In this document: positions 1 through 12,270 of the stretch, piece after piece
How the letters are laid out: each line of letters opens with the position of its first letter
Position numbering within the stretch: the first letter of the stretch is position 1
Assembly (NCBI GenBank): GCA_031002005.1
Contig: JARYHS010008074.1
Location: 278,071,930-278,135,929, forward strand
DNA length: 64,000 nucleotides
From: Vandiemenella viatica
Taxonomy: Eukaryota > Arthropoda > Insecta > Orthoptera > Morabidae
Direction of reading: 5' to 3'
Notes under the pieces: generated by a model
What the model saw: only the letters and a program-made list of their open reading frames with translations
What the model was told of the DNA's origin: nothing
The model's database searches: none
Position numbers and translations under genes: made by a program

Positions 1-50
1 TTCCCATCCCACCTCTAATGACCTCGATGTCAGCGAAGTTTAAAGCCACT
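1..50 (+). mobile_element. SINE-1, 3' end fragment cut by the window edge
   Basis: The first 50 bases match the 3' part of the tRNA-derived SINE seen complete at 2298-2540: the shared words are TCCCATCCC(A/G)CCTCTAATGACC and AAGCCAC. The rest of the copy lies upstream of the window. It belongs to the subfamily ending in GTTAAGCCAC rather than the one ending in GACGTTAAGCAGTT. Confidence 0.55.
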
Positions 51-1288
51 TAGAATCTATTTGTTTATTATTGCTTCATTTCATGTGAAATGAACAGCTG
101 GCATCTTTGTCCACATTTTTACTCACCACAATTACAACTGGGTTTCTGCAGGATGCATAAGGAAATTATTTATTTTTTATATACCTAGTTAAAAGAAGTG
201 GGCAGAAGATTCAAACTTCTTCATTTACTCACCAAACACTGAACCATTCGAAATCTCTCTCTGAATATAATGGAGAACTATTTGCAACAGGCAGCCAGAA
301 AATAAAGTCAGAAGTGACACAAATTTAAATGAAACTGATTTACAAGTCAAGTTCTTTAACAGTTCAGGCTAAATTGGTACAAGCCTCCTATGATTACTAG
401 TAAAAAAAAACCACACGATTGGAGCACGAGAGATGAGTTTGTTGTTTGGCAAGCTGTGAGTTAATTTCTTTTGTTATAAATTGCCTTCTGATTGCCGTTT
501 AAATGTTTTAAAGGGGAGAGATGATCTTAATTAAAAATATATTATTTAACAATTTGAATGGAGAAAATTAATCCTAAAACAAGAAAACTTCTGTAACAAG
601 GATAGGCTGTGTCTTAACAGCCGGGTCCCCTCTCCCCAAATGACAGAAAATAAAGTCCATGCTATGAGAATGTGAGCAATAAATACTAAATGAGCTGCTA
701 TTTTAATTTATTGGTACTTCATTTCTTCACTACAAAAGAATGACTATATTTTATGTACAAAATACTGTATGTACTACTAAGCAGTAATAATACAGTAACT
801 TATTCCTTGCCAACAAATGTTAAGTTCAACTACCGTAATTTCTTGTAAAACTTAATTAACAACTTTAAGCATTCATCTGGATGATAATACATTTCCTCAA
901 CTATCAAAGAAACTCCGTACTGCAAGATTAACTTTATACTTATTTCCACCGACAACACATTCCTGATGTTAGTATAAGGAACATATCAATTAACATCATC
1001 AGAAAAATATGAAAATTTCTAACATTATCTTCAATTTAATATTTGTTGAACTTGATTGATCCAGTAATATTAAGGAATTCACCACACTTTTCTAACTCTT
1101 GGCAAAGGAGGAATCAGAAAACAAGATGGTGAGTTTGAAAAAGAAATTTGGACTATAGATTCAAACATAGGGTTATTGGGCAAGGAAATATTTGTGGGGG
1201 TAATAAGTTTCTAGTAATTTGAAGTCACTAAGGAATGTTTTCAGCTGACATGGATATCTAGAAGATTAATAATATAATGTAAAGTTTT
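51..1288. other. AT-rich intergenic sequence, no feature seen
   Basis: There is no coding-like frame, no recognisable repeat and no splice-site pattern that I can support in this stretch. All reading frames are short and AT-driven. Confidence 0.6.
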
Positions 1289-1296
1289 GGTTACCA

Positions 1297-1791
1297 ACAA
1301 GGGTGTATTCAGGATCTGAACTAGGAGGCGGGGGGGGGGGGGGGGGGGAGGAGGCAACATCCGAATTAGGGGGAGCAAATCGAATTTTTTTTTAGGAAGT
1401 GGGGTGGGGGACTGAAAAAATGTCGATTTCTTACAAAATAAACTCAAACCTATTGAGGGAACTATTTTTATTATTGATTAACATAGTAATCCAAGGACCT
1501 ACTATGCAGTTAATTAAGATCATAACTCAATTATAGTTTTTTATGTAAACATTAATCTTTTCGGATTATCAGAATAACTTTCAGTAATTTTCTTTGTTAA
1601 TATCTCATGGTGTACTTTCACGAAATTTCGATGCACACTCATCGGCCATAGTCCAGTCAATCTTTCCTCTCCCCTACTGTTTCTGGGCTAGTTCTTCACT
1701 CCTCAAAGCATACTGAAGGCAACTTGATTTTTCTTCTGGGGAGGGGGGGGGGCAGCAGCCCCCTCCGCTGTCCCTTGCTGGATATACCTAT
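1297..1791. mobile_element. hAT-like MITE with 8-bp target duplication
   Basis: The segment is bracketed by a perfect 8-bp direct repeat GGTTACCA at 1289-1296 and 1792-1799. Its ends are loosely inverted: the left end reads AAGGGTGTATTCAGG and the right end, reverse complemented, reads ATAGGTATATCCAGC. This resembles the CAGGGGCGTATCCAGG type of hAT terminus, now degenerate. The interior holds long G runs (1330-1348 and around 1743-1752) and no transposase. An 8-bp target duplication fits hAT, and also P-type elements. The proline-rich minus-strand ORF here is only the poly-G run read backwards. Confidence 0.6.
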
Positions 1792-1799
1792 GGTTACCA

Positions 1800-1836
1800 G
1801 TCTGGTAGCTCAATGGATAAGATGCTTATCTTGAAA
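1800..1836 (+). repeat. tRNA-like A-box fragment
   Basis: The sequence GTCTGGTAGCTCAATGG followed by ATAAGATGCTT resembles the tRNA head of the module inside both Helitron-1 copies (17325-17545 minus, 21865-22065 plus). No B box follows, so this is a fragment and not a tRNA gene. Confidence 0.35.
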
Positions 1837-2290
1837 ATTCTATTATAGGAATTTTTACAGACATTGCTGTGTTCATAAGAGTTTTGCAAGAATGCTCTGT
1901 GGTTGAGAATCCATTTTAAACCGTAGGTCTCAGAGGAAAGAAGCTGGCGATCCTGCCTTCTTCAGGAGGATCCAACCAATCTTGGGTTGTAAACTAAGTT
2001 TAAAAACTATTGTATGACAGTAGATGAAGTCTACTGAAACAGAGGAAATTTTTTTTGTGATCTAGATGTGTCGGTACACCACTTCAATCTGGTTAAAAGG
2101 AATAGTTTATTGTATGAGGACTGTATAGCTTATTACACACAAAATTAAATCATTCACCTGGACTGATAAAATGATGTAGCAATTAATTAAAATGGTAATT
2201 TAGTATTCAGTGAGTGAGCCATTCCCCAAATTGTGCAGATTGAAAATCTACCAAATAGAAGACATAGGCTGCCACTGTGACCAATCAGAT
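1837..2290. other. Intergenic, no feature seen
   Basis: Nothing identifiable apart from short low-complexity T runs. Confidence 0.5.
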
Positions 2291-2297
2291 AAGTATC

Positions 2298-2540
2298 ACC
2301 GAGCGTGGTGGGTGAACGTTTAACTTTCTGGCCTCGCATTCGGGAAGACGCCGGTTTGAATCCCCATCCGGGCATCCAGATTTGGGTTTTCCATGGTTTC
2401 CCAAATCACTCCAGGTGAATGCCGGGATGCTACCTCAAAAAGGCCATGGCCGAATTCCTTCCCGTTCCTTGTACCCAGTCCCATCCCGCCTCTAATGACC
2501 CTAGCTGTCGACGAAGCGTTAAGCCACAGTAAAAAAAAAA
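2298..2540 (+). mobile_element. SINE-1, full-length tRNA-derived copy
   Basis: The head carries an A-box-like GTGGTGGGTGAACG and a B box GGTTTGAATCC (2353-2363), the internal RNA polymerase III promoter of a tRNA-derived SINE. The body follows (CATCCAGATTTGGGTTTTCC, AAATCACTCCAGG, GCCATGGCC) and ends with GCGTTAAGCCAC and an A tail (2531-2540). Direct repeats AAGTATC flank it at 2291-2297 and 2541-2547, as expected for LINE-mediated target-primed insertion. It is the reference copy for the other SINE-1 entries in this window. It encodes no protein. Confidence 0.87.
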
Positions 2541-2547
2541 AAGTATC

Positions 2548-2939
2548 CTCAGCATGATTCATCTGAAACCCTTAGTTAAAATTCCATTACAGGATAAAGA
2601 ATAATTACTCTTGCCGGATAACAAATTCATATCAATTTTTAATTTACTTAGAGCTAAATATCTGCTTCTGGTTACACAAATAAAGATGAGGAAATAAAAC
2701 CCAGCACTTATCAAAATTGGCATCAGACATGTAACACAGCACAAGACAAACATAAACGAACTTGTTCTGGGTGCCAACTTAATCGTGCTAGAGCATGATG
2801 CAATATGTAGTGCATTGTATATGTATGGTTTAATATGATAACAATGTGAATGAGCTAGGGTGGTTGGTTGAGTGAGGAAATGTGAGGGAAGCAACTGTGC
2901 AGTTTGAGAACGATAGTTAAAGATCACTGAAAGAAAACA
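2548..2939. other. Intergenic, no supported feature
   Basis: A 122-codon frame is open on the minus strand (2559-2927), but it has no recognisable domain, no supporting splice signals and low-complexity hydrophobic content. I do not call a gene here. Confidence 0.5.
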
Positions 2940-3735
2940 CCTTAAAGAAATGAAAAGTGGAGAAAGCTATAGAAAAATGATACGAAAAATCTTGGAGAAT
3001 GGATAAATCTAAACATAAACGAGGATGAGCCATGAGTAGCAGATGTGCCTGACTGGAAAGAATATGCCACATTTGTAAGAAAATGTATGGATCTAAATCC
3101 CCCTCCTTTAACCTCAAACTCAGGCACTATAATACTGTAGTTCGACCATCAGTACTGTATTCATCAGAGTGGATCTAAATCCCCCTCCTTTAACCTCAAA
3201 CTCAGGCACTATAATACTGTAGTTCGACCATCAGTACTGTATTCATCAGAGTGCTTGAACATGGTAAGAAAGGGACAACTCGGAAAACTGGAACGTAAGA
3301 TCTTGAGAAAAATTTTGGGTCCTGTCAAAGAAGAAGGAAAATACAGACTCAGGCCTAATAAGGGCGTCTACCAACAAATGAAGAGCATTACAACAGCATT
3401 ACATGAGAAAAATGATCACATAGTTTGGATGGACAATCATAGACTCACCGCCAAAATCTTTAACACTGCCTCTAGAGGGAAAGCGACAAACGCAAAATAG
3501 ACAAGGCTAATCAGAAAAGATCTTGAGCAACAGGAATTTTTTCCCAATAACATTTACAACAAGGGTAAGTGCAGAACCTTGATTAAAGCATCCGATTCTC
3601 TCCAGGCACTAACAGCCAAAACACTGCACTCCGGATCAGTGCAAGGATGAAAGAATATTGGACCAAAAAGAAATTTCACGAGAGTTAAGAACCACATGGT
3701 CCATGGACACCAAAACGGAAAAGAATAACAAGATA
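2940..3735 (+). pseudogene. LINE-B: C-terminal end of a non-LTR reverse transcriptase ORF
   Basis: From about 3076 the plus strand encodes NLKLRHYNTVVRPSVLYSSE, then at 3255-3500 LERKILRKILGPVKEEG and WMDNHRLTAKIFN, and after a stop at 3498-3500 further pieces (KDLEQQEFFP, KASDSLQALTAKTLHSGS). This matches the region after the catalytic core of a widespread class of arthropod LINE ORF2 proteins, where a conserved 'VRP..LY.SE' block is followed by a LERKILRKI.GPV block and MD..RLT..IF. The RT core is missing, so the copy is 5' truncated, and a stop interrupts it. A perfect 82-bp tandem duplication disrupts it further. It is a different family from LINE-A. The clade cannot be settled from this piece. 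Confidence 0.65.
3089..3252 (+). repeat. Perfect 82-bp tandem duplication
   Basis: Bases 3089-3170 and 3171-3252 are identical (82 bp each, beginning GGATCTAAATCCCCC and ending CATCAGAGT). The duplication lies inside the LINE-B coding remnant. 82 is not a multiple of three, so it also shifts the frame. The identity implies a very recent event, or an assembly artefact. Confidence 0.97.
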
Positions 3736-4009
3736 AAATAATGATAAGTATTTACCAATACAAATATAAAAGAATAATTTTATTTCATTTTGAAACGTAA
3801 TGATTTTGCTGGTAGTGGAATTGAGAATCAGTTGTTAAATATATTTCCCGGTAACACTGTTATTTGTAATGACTCCCCATTTATTGTTAATACGTTTGAA
3901 AAGCTTGGTATAAGTGTTCACATTAACATTTAAGTTCATGAATGTAACATTTATTCCGTGTAAATCTCAACACTGAAACTTTCCAGTTACCTTTTCTTTT
4001 CTTCAAGAT

Positions 4010-4160
4010 TTTTGGTTTGTCCAGATCATTAGAGCCAGGAGAAGATGGGGTGGCAATGAAATCAGCCATGACCTCTTACAGGAATTGGAAAACCACAAAA
4101 ATCTGGCTGATTGCCAGGCCTGAGTGTTACTGGTCACCACCAGCTCCTGCCACCATAATA
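4010..4160 (+). repeat. Possible LINE ORF tail fragment
   Basis: A short open stretch reads RRRWGGNEISHDLLQELENH and ends at TGA, followed by GTTACTGGTCACCACCAGC and an ATAATAATAA run. The layout resembles a LINE 3' end with a simple-repeat tail, but I cannot match it to a family. Confidence 0.2.
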
Positions 4161-4189
4161 ATAAGTTAAAAATGCATATAGGAGCTGGT

Positions 4190-4445
4190 ATTAAAGATAT
4201 TATAATAGTTGTATTAAGGACCTTGTACCATATCTTGAAATATTATTTAAACTGAGTCTGGACTATTGGCGTTTGCCTGAGAGTGAGAAAAGTAGTAGAA
4301 ATGATTAGAAAGAACTGTGAACAGCTACTGGGATATTTTGATAAGATATATAGCTTTGTAAGTAAACACAAAGTGAAAATAAATGCCCAAGAATAGTCAG
4401 CTTATTAGTTACACAGATATGAAAACAAAGTCGTTTTTATTGGAT
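4190..4445 (+). mobile_element. LINE-A internal fragment, with deletions
   Basis: Two blocks match the intact LINE-A copy at 59380-62249. TTGTACCATATCTTGAAATA at about 4223 matches LINE-A near 60768. The block ending GAATAGTCAGCTTATTAG near 4410 matches LINE-A near 61482. Most of the RT core between them is deleted. It is non-coding in every frame. Confidence 0.55.
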
Positions 4446-6041
4446 GGAGGAGGATTTGTTGAAGACAAAGTATATATTCTGGCATAACAATGATAACTAA
4501 AATAAAATTACTTTTAAGCAATAAAAATATTAAGTAAAAGGCAAAGTAAACACATTACGTGCCACAGATAGGCAGGAGGGCAGCGAGGAACAAATGTACA
4601 AAAAAAAGACACAGTCGACAGACAAGCTATGTAGCAAGGGAGATTTTTTTCACTTTATTTCACACACTCATTCCCCCCTCCCCTCCCCCTATTTTTCCTG
4701 TAACCACCTACTTTTGTCCTCAAGAATACAACCAGTAACTGGTACTTTAAAGGAACTTGGTTAAAATTCACTTAATTTCAATATTTTACATCTACAGTAG
4801 TCACAGAAAGAATAAATTGCAAAGAGACATAGGATTTAACTGAGGAGCTAAAAGAATTTAAAATTCCTACAAGGTTAAAGTAGGAGGACACGGAAATTAC
4901 ACTTAAAATATAATAACAAAGGATGGATGAAGTAGACTCATCACTAACCACAGATGATGGCAGGGAGAAACACATTTCACAAACTTTTGGTTTAAAAGCG
5001 CATTCTGTATGGCATGAAATATATACGTACATATCATGAAATATGAAAGCAGGTGAATACGGAAGTTGTTAGTGGTGCATATGTGCAATCACAATGAAGT
5101 TAATATTTTTTAAGAACATAAATACAAAATCACAATGTTTACACGTAATATTAAGTGTACCACTTTAGCTCAAAATTTAACAAGAAGTAATAGATCCAGT
5201 ATTCTAAGTGAACCAATTAGTACTCAGGAAGCAAAATGTATCACTTGCAATCAGTTTATAATTGGACATACATGAAAAAAAGGTGTTTAGGTAAGAATCA
5301 AATGGGAAATCAATATTTTTCAATATTGTACTCAACTATTCATTTTATTTCTAGCATTTATCAGCTTCGATGATTATTTGACTCTTTGATCTATAGCAGT
5401 GTTATGACGAGTACATTAATACATAACAATGTCAGAAATGTAATTGGACACTAGAATTAATAATGGTATACAGAGGACAAATTGCCAGCATACAAAATTC
5501 AACGTTATGCTCTAAATTATCCCTTCCTACAAAATTCATAAAATAATCAGATCCCAGTTTATGTCTTCTAAATATAATAGGCAATCTTCACTCACTGAAT
5601 GCATTTACTACTTCTCATGAATGTTTGAATTATTTTTTAAAGTTCAAGGTACGGCAGAAACTAGCTGTGCGTAAGATAATAAATGTTAATTGCATTGCTT
5701 ATCAATTGAGGAGTTGACAATGAAATAGGTTCAACTATCGAAAGCTAAGGAATTTATTATTTATTCATTTTTTTACTGACACAAATTGGATAGAAAAAGA
5801 AGCTGACATCTATTGAGAATTGTAAGCAAGCCACAAGTATCAGGTGCTTACTTCTCTTTCAATGTTATTGTCTTCATAATATGGATTTGTTTCAATGAAA
5901 AAAAATCTCATGTTTTGGCACTTGAAGACATTAAATTCTATTAGCTAATGACATATGCAAAACAACTTCAAATGAAAATATCTACCACTTAATGAAAAGT
6001 TTTACTTTAGACCCATTACTGTATTCTTTCTTCAGGTTAGT
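4446..6041. other. AT-rich intergenic sequence, no feature seen
   Basis: No gene, known repeat or paired splice sites are visible. A T- and C-rich tract lies at about 4645-4700. Confidence 0.5.
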
Positions 6042-6742
6042 AGAATTGTTTGATGAAGACTTGAAATGTAAATATCTTGGCATTACTTTTGATAACAAGC
6101 TTAACTGGGCAGGACACATTCGACAGGTGGTAGAAAAAGGTTATAAAGTTCTGCACTTGTTGGAGAGAGTGATGAGGGGATGTACGAGAGAAGTAAAGGA
6201 ATTGGGTTATAAAACTTTGGTCAGACCATTGCTCGAATATGGTAGTGTAGTATGGGACCCTCATTTTACGTATCAAATACAGGAGTTGGAGAGGGTGCAA
6301 AAAAGGGCTGCTATATTTGTTTCTGGAAATTATCACAGAATGCAATCAGTGACGGATATAATAAAGGAGCTGGAATGGGGTTCATCGCAAGACAGGAGGA
6401 GGATGAGGACGGTCATGGGAGTGTACAGGGCATATACTGGCGATGAGACTTGGAAAGATATTGCAATAGGTATGAAAAGTAGTGCATGGAAGAGAAAAGA
6501 TGACCATGACCACAAGCTGGCACTCGATTTCAGGCACAAGGGTGTGGGAAGATTCTCTTTTTTAGGTAAGGGTGTCAGGGATTGGAATGAGTTACCAAGA
6601 GAAATGATGAATAATTGACCGAAAACTTTGAAAGAATTTAAGATAAAATTTGTAGAGGGAAAATGTAGGTGGGTGCAGGATAGGGGGAAGATGGGTGTGT
6701 AGGGAAATTGCCACCGGAGCCTGTGCTCCATTGCAATTAAAT
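6042..6742 (+). pseudogene. LINE-A, 5'-truncated copy (C-terminal RT region and 3' UTR)
   Basis: The frame is open to the TGA at 6616-6618 and encodes the portion after the RT active site: CKYLGITFDNKLNWAGHI, LVRPLLEYGSVVWDPHF, ELERVQKRAA and VMGVYRAYTGDE. It is nearly identical to the matching part of the copy at 59380-62249. The 3' UTR has the family signature GGTGGGTGCAGGATAGGGGG and ends GCTCCATTGCAATTAAAT without a poly-A tail, as in CR1-like elements. The catalytic FADD box and the endonuclease are absent because of 5' truncation, so the copy cannot move on its own. The start methionine of the open frame lies in flanking host DNA. Confidence 0.87.
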
Positions 6743-7830
6743 AATAATAGTAATATATATATATATCTATTTATATTTATAAAATCTTTATTTTCAGCTG
6801 AATACAAGAAAAATATTAATTATTTTAACCCATGAACCCTAATTTATACTCTGCTAGATTTATACCAATTGTAACTATTCACGGAATTCAGCTTTTGAAC
6901 TTTACAAGGCTGTAATTCAAAATTGAATTGATATATCTTGAGTTCATGACTACGTGAATAGTATATCTGCACCAAATTTCATTAAAGTCTGCGATAGTGA
7001 GATATTTAGAGTGTGTTGACCTGGAATGCCACTATACAGTTTGGAGATGCACTATATAATTTGGCTAATTAAGCTGCTATGTTTATTTCAAGCTCATCTG
7101 AATAAATAATATGGGTAGACAATTCTAAACTTGAGATGTAAACTAGTGACATACATTGTAGTTATAACAGTGATATACTCTTAATAACTTCACACAGCTG
7201 ATATTACATGGAACCTTTAAGAAAGAATCTTTTCAAAAGGAAAAAAAAAAAATTCACTGATCAATATGCCTGATAAACACCATCCCCTAAACTCATTTTA
7301 ACTGGGGAAATATTACATAATCCTTGAATTACTTCACAATATATTTGTGCATTATGACTACTTTATGTACTTGTGTTGCAGTTCTTAGTCATCAGTGTTA
7401 TCTATGTGTGAGAATGCTGTTATAATGTATCATTGTAGTGCTCGTTCAGAGAGGAATTAAAGATCACAAATTCAGCTCTGGTACAGAGATTGTTGATAGA
7501 CCTCTGATGGAAGGCAATGGTATCCATGATTTACTGATGACCAGAAGACTAACAACATAAACCAGCCTATGGTGTCATTGAGGAATAGTGTAAACAATAC
7601 AGTGTTTGGAGTGTAAAATAAAATGTTTTATAAGTGACAACCCACAGAAGATGCTTTGCCCCTGTTCACAGTGTAGTTTGGTGATGGTAGAATAATGATC
7701 CAAATCACCTTTATTAATTTTAATGAAGGACTGATATGCTCTGGCATTTTTATCTGGTAAAAACTTGGGATAAACACATCTGAGTAACATCACAGTAATG
7801 TTCCTTTACAGAACCTCGATTATCACTGCA

Positions 7831-7833
<3 letters not shown>
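6743..7833. other. Intergenic, (TA)n microsatellite then nothing identified
   Basis: A short TA run at about 6753-6766 abuts the LINE-A end. Beyond it I see no coding or repeat signal. Confidence 0.5.

Positions 7834-7874
<41 letters not shown>
7834..7874 (+). repeat. Poly-A tract of 41 bases
   Basis: An uninterrupted run of 41 A residues. Such tails can mark the 3' end of a retroposed sequence, but the 500 bases upstream match no element I recognise and I see no flanking target duplication. Confidence 0.95.
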
Positions 7875-7876
<2 letters not shown>

Positions 7877-9762
7877 ATGTCATTAACTTCCCAGCTCAAA
7901 ATTCTAAAACTGAACATTGTGGATAGTGTGGAATACAATTAGCATGATATATCCACCCAGCCAACATATTTATTCCTCACACTACAAGAAAAAAGAAACA
8001 TTCTCCCAGCAGTTTCCCATAACATAGTAGAGACCTTGTCCCACAAAGTGAATAATCTTTATGCAAAGGCAGTGATGACATTCTAACAGCGACACAATTA
8101 CAACCAAAAGCAACGAGAGTCTATTTGTCCTTGTTGCCATGAAAAGTCATAATTACTTGTTAAACACATCTGTGAACATACTCATCAATTTTCACGGGGC
8201 CATACTACTCAACTTTCCAAGTAATTATGTTCAAAGTCTACAATGTCACACTCTTAAGATTGGGACTAATATGTACTGTATTAAATGGAAATATCCCAAA
8301 TTTGACACCGTCCAAACACAGATAAATCAAAATAGCTCTGCTGTAAGACAACCAGTATGTAGTACACATCAAACCCTCTGCCCACTCAACTTACCTGGTT
8401 AATCCACCTTTAAGGTCTGAATTTTACTAAAAAAAAAAAATCTAGCTACTGTTCATCTTCACTATAAATAACATTATAACATTCTTTTTTCTCATGCACC
8501 TCTTAGTTTGTACCAAACACCAATATATTTAAAGTTTGCAGTGCATCCTTCAAACTTTTTACTCATTTAAACCAGACTACCACATAGAATTGTTCATATT
8601 ACACTCCCAAAGTAATAAAGAAATATTCAGAATGGATAAGATTACTACCACTTTTGATGAATTGATAACTATTTCTCGCCATACAGCTTCTGGACGGCAT
8701 ACTTCTTTCAAAAGTGCAACATACTTAAAAAAAAAACTGCTTATCAGCCGAAAAATTCTACCAAATAACACTTATGCTTAAAAATATTCATTCATATTGA
8801 TAGTACAGCATTAAAGAAGCCTATAGCACCAAATGAATAGCCATAAAATTTACACGTTTCACGTAAAAATTAAAAATAATGTCAATGTAACAAAAACGAC
8901 TAGAGAAGGAAGTGGTCTCATTCAAAAATTTGAGCAAACATTCCATGGACAATATTGTTCAACAATGTTTGTGAATATTACCTATAGCTGTCAAATATAC
9001 TCACAGCACATTAACTACACACAAAAATTGCCATAATGTTAAACAGTGATCACCAAAAGCTGCATTGCAATGTCCAAGAATAATAGGCGTTTAATAGAAA
9101 TACAGCCAGCACCAAAATGACTGACATTACGATTCATAAACTGGTAATGTATCTATTTCACTGTATGTAATAATACCTACAGCATTAACAATAAACTGGC
9201 AAAAATCTATCATTGCAGGTTGTGTAATGTGTGTACAGATGGTTTTGAGCAATCACCAATTAACATTTTAAGTTATGGTGGTCTTTGGGTAAAACCTATA
9301 CAGCATATACATTGCTTGAGGAAAATGTGCATGAACGTTCAGACAAAAAAGGTAGGCCCTAATTTGCAACTCAAATCTCCCTCACTGCATAGCCACCAAA
9401 CTAAATTACTATGCAAGTATCTGCCATAAAGCCCAATTGCTAATTCAATTTTACCTACTTAGATTAACAGTAAAAATTATTCAGTTACAAATCTGCTAAG
9501 CAACTGATTTTGTATATAGCTGCATCTTTTTTGGTAGGGTCAGCATCAAACAATATCATGGCTAATAGTAATGTAGGCAATAAAAAATTTACTTTATTTT
9601 GTTAAAGTCAGTCAGCGACTAAAATTAATACAGTAAAACTCTGTGATCATGTGCAAGGATATTACCTGTATTACAAGTTTAAAAATAAAAAAGTGTAGAA
9701 AAAATTTGCGAAGCATTATGCTGCAACTAGAGAAGCGACTAAAAAACAAATTACGTTCACTA
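7875..9762. other. AT-rich intergenic sequence, no supported gene
   Basis: Several 60-90 codon frames are open on the plus strand (8139-8402, 8536-8781, 8833-9036, 9220-9429). They share no domain, are lysine/asparagine-rich as expected for random AT-rich DNA, and lack joined splice sites. Confidence 0.5.
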
Positions 9763-9770
9763 GTAATTTC

Positions 9771-10342
9771 AGTTTAATTCTAGATGGCGATACCGCTATA
9801 GCAACTTTCTACCACAGACAGCCATCAAAAGAATTATCCATATCACTTTTACATTTTTCTTCTGGGCCAGGCTATATTTCAACCCAACCTCAACTGCTAG
9901 TAATAAAAAAAAAAAAAAAAAAAAGCATGTTAGGTTGATATGATCTCTGGGTTTAATTCTAGATGGGGATACCGCAGCCTCGCGACTGTGAACGTGACGT
10001 CACGTTCACGTACAGTCATCTGCGTAAATTACGTGTTATTACTTGTCGAAGTTAACAGCAGATAATTTATTATTGAAATGCGAGCTTCACCTGAAACATT
10101 GAACATCCGGTTGTGTGATCGGACATCTGCGGCCGCCTGCCTCTGATCTACCTTCGGGATATCAGTTTATGTTGATATTGTATAGCACAATACAATAATA
10201 AATGATGACTGTACGTGAACGTGACGTCACGATGATGTCACGTTAACAGTCGCGAGGCAGCGGTATCCCCATCTAGAATTAAACCAATCTCTCTACTGGC
10301 AATAAAAGTTGTTGTATTGGCATCACCATCTAGAATTAAACC
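9771..10342. mobile_element. MITE-1, outer copy, with perfect 8-bp target duplication
   Basis: The left end reads AGTTTAATTCTAGATGGCG and the right end, reverse complemented, reads GGTTTAATTCTAGATGGTG. Perfect 8-bp direct repeats GTAATTTC lie immediately outside (9763-9770 and 10343-10350). It has no coding capacity. The 8-bp duplication points to a hAT- or P-type transposase acting in trans. Within it, a second member of the same family is inserted (9949-10285) next to an A run at 9904-9924. Confidence 0.78.
9949..10285. mobile_element. MITE-1, inner copy nested in the outer copy
   Basis: The inverted ends are long, about 75 bp each: GGTTTAATTCTAGATGGGG, then ATACCGC, CTCGCGACTGT and the palindromic AACGTGACGTCACGTT. 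The flanks GATCTCTG and AATCTCTC agree at 6 of 8 positions, consistent with an ageing 8-bp target duplication. The centre includes GC-rich GCGGCCGCC. The close match to the outer copy's termini shows one family that inserted into itself. Confidence 0.77.
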
Positions 10343-10766
10343 GTAATTTCTCCTTATCACAGTCATGTTATCAATTTTAGACTAAGGAAGGGGAGGAAAA
10401 AACATTTAAAAAACAACATGCATTTACATTACAGTTTAGTTTATTTGTCAATTCAGAGAAAGTTTACACCACCACTGTGGCAACATTTATAATCAAAGAA
10501 GTATTTGAAAGACATTGTAAATTTGTGGTTAAGTATAGGTAATGCAAATGTCTCCCAACTTTGAATCAAAACATAACTTTACTGAATATTCCAAACACTT
10601 AAAAATGTCCCTAATGACTTGTATACACAGCTGGGATGACTTACCTCAAATGTGCAGATTCTTGTGGTCTAATTACTTTGTATTAAAGCAGGAAATGTGA
10701 AGAAAACAAAACAAACACAAAACACTTGTACCTAACCACAATTATCCAAAATCAATGATGGTCTTC

Positions 10767-10772
10767 TTTATT
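10767..10772 (-). terminator. Candidate poly(A) signal of the NAC-alpha gene
   Basis: TTTATT on the plus strand is AATAAA on the minus strand, about 70 bases past the stop codon. Another AATAAA sits only 8 bases past the stop (10827-10832), which is probably too close to be the one used. Confidence 0.4.
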
Positions 10773-10839
10773 TCTCTCGGCAAACAATATATTTACAAGT
10801 ACTGAACAAATGGAGAGGTGTGAATGTTTATTAAGATGA

Positions 10840-11627
<788 letters not shown>

Positions 11628-11790
11628 CTTTTATACAGCAAAATCAGGCAATGCCTACAGGTTCACAAGTATGTTTCAATTCAAATTAAATGTTCCCTAG
11701 GAATTAATGTGAACCGCCTTAAACTCAAATTGCAATAGACTCTTCACAATCAATATGGCGAGACGCGGCAAAGTATCCACGAGGTGAAAG
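11628..11790 (-). promoter_or_regulatory. Putative non-coding first exon and promoter of NAC-alpha
   Basis: Upstream of the donor, on the minus strand, lies a GC-richer stretch that includes GCCGCGTCTCGCCATATTG around 11750-11770. CGCCATATTG resembles a YY1-type core-promoter element found near start sites of housekeeping genes. No TATA box is placed convincingly. The transcription start cannot be fixed from sequence alone. Confidence 0.35.
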
Positions 11791-12270
11791 GTTTGATTGT
11801 ATACCGAAAGATGGAAGCACTATCAGAACAACACACAAGCGGCGCGCTCAGAACATAGCTCAACCATGATCTCAACACCGCAGAAGGAGCTTAATAGCAT
11901 TTCAGAAAGCACGAAATATCATTTAATGCTATGATTTTACAGTTTGACTTATTTTCATAGAAGTAAAATATCGGTTTCTTCTGTATGACGTTCTTTTATT
12001 CGAGATGGAATTTAATGTTTGTATTGATACTTCCACTACTATCTAGCCAAAGAAATTTTAGTCAATTAATAGTTATATCATCTTTATGTTTTAGGCAAGT
12101 CTTTTAAGCCGGTAAACAGTGTTCACTTTTAATTAAGGCAGTACGGTAATTGCTTGCTACGTATTAAAGGTCTCTTTTTATTTACTTGTGTATATGATTA
12201 TTAATTGCGATGGCAATGTCCCTGCATTCGGTGAATTTTTTCTCTAAATTCTTTCATTAGTTATTTTTAT
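11791..12270. other. Intergenic, no feature seen
   Basis: Upstream flank of the NAC-alpha gene. It includes AAGCGGCGCGCTC around 11838, and otherwise nothing identifiable. Confidence 0.45.

Noticed and set aside
1241..1447. Proline-rich peptide on the minus strand
   Set aside because: It is the long G run read as CCC codons inside a MITE.
6333..6807. Minus-strand frames opposite the LINE-A copy
   Set aside because: They are antisense shadows of the reverse-transcriptase frame; the same shadows appear opposite 54366-54638 and 61340-61660.
7834..7874. Poly-A tail of a processed pseudogene
   Set aside because: The upstream sequence has no recognisable coding remnant and no target duplication could be found.
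8139..9429. A run of short plus-strand frames that could be a gene
   Set aside because: No domain, no consistent splice sites linking them, and composition expected of random AT-rich DNA.
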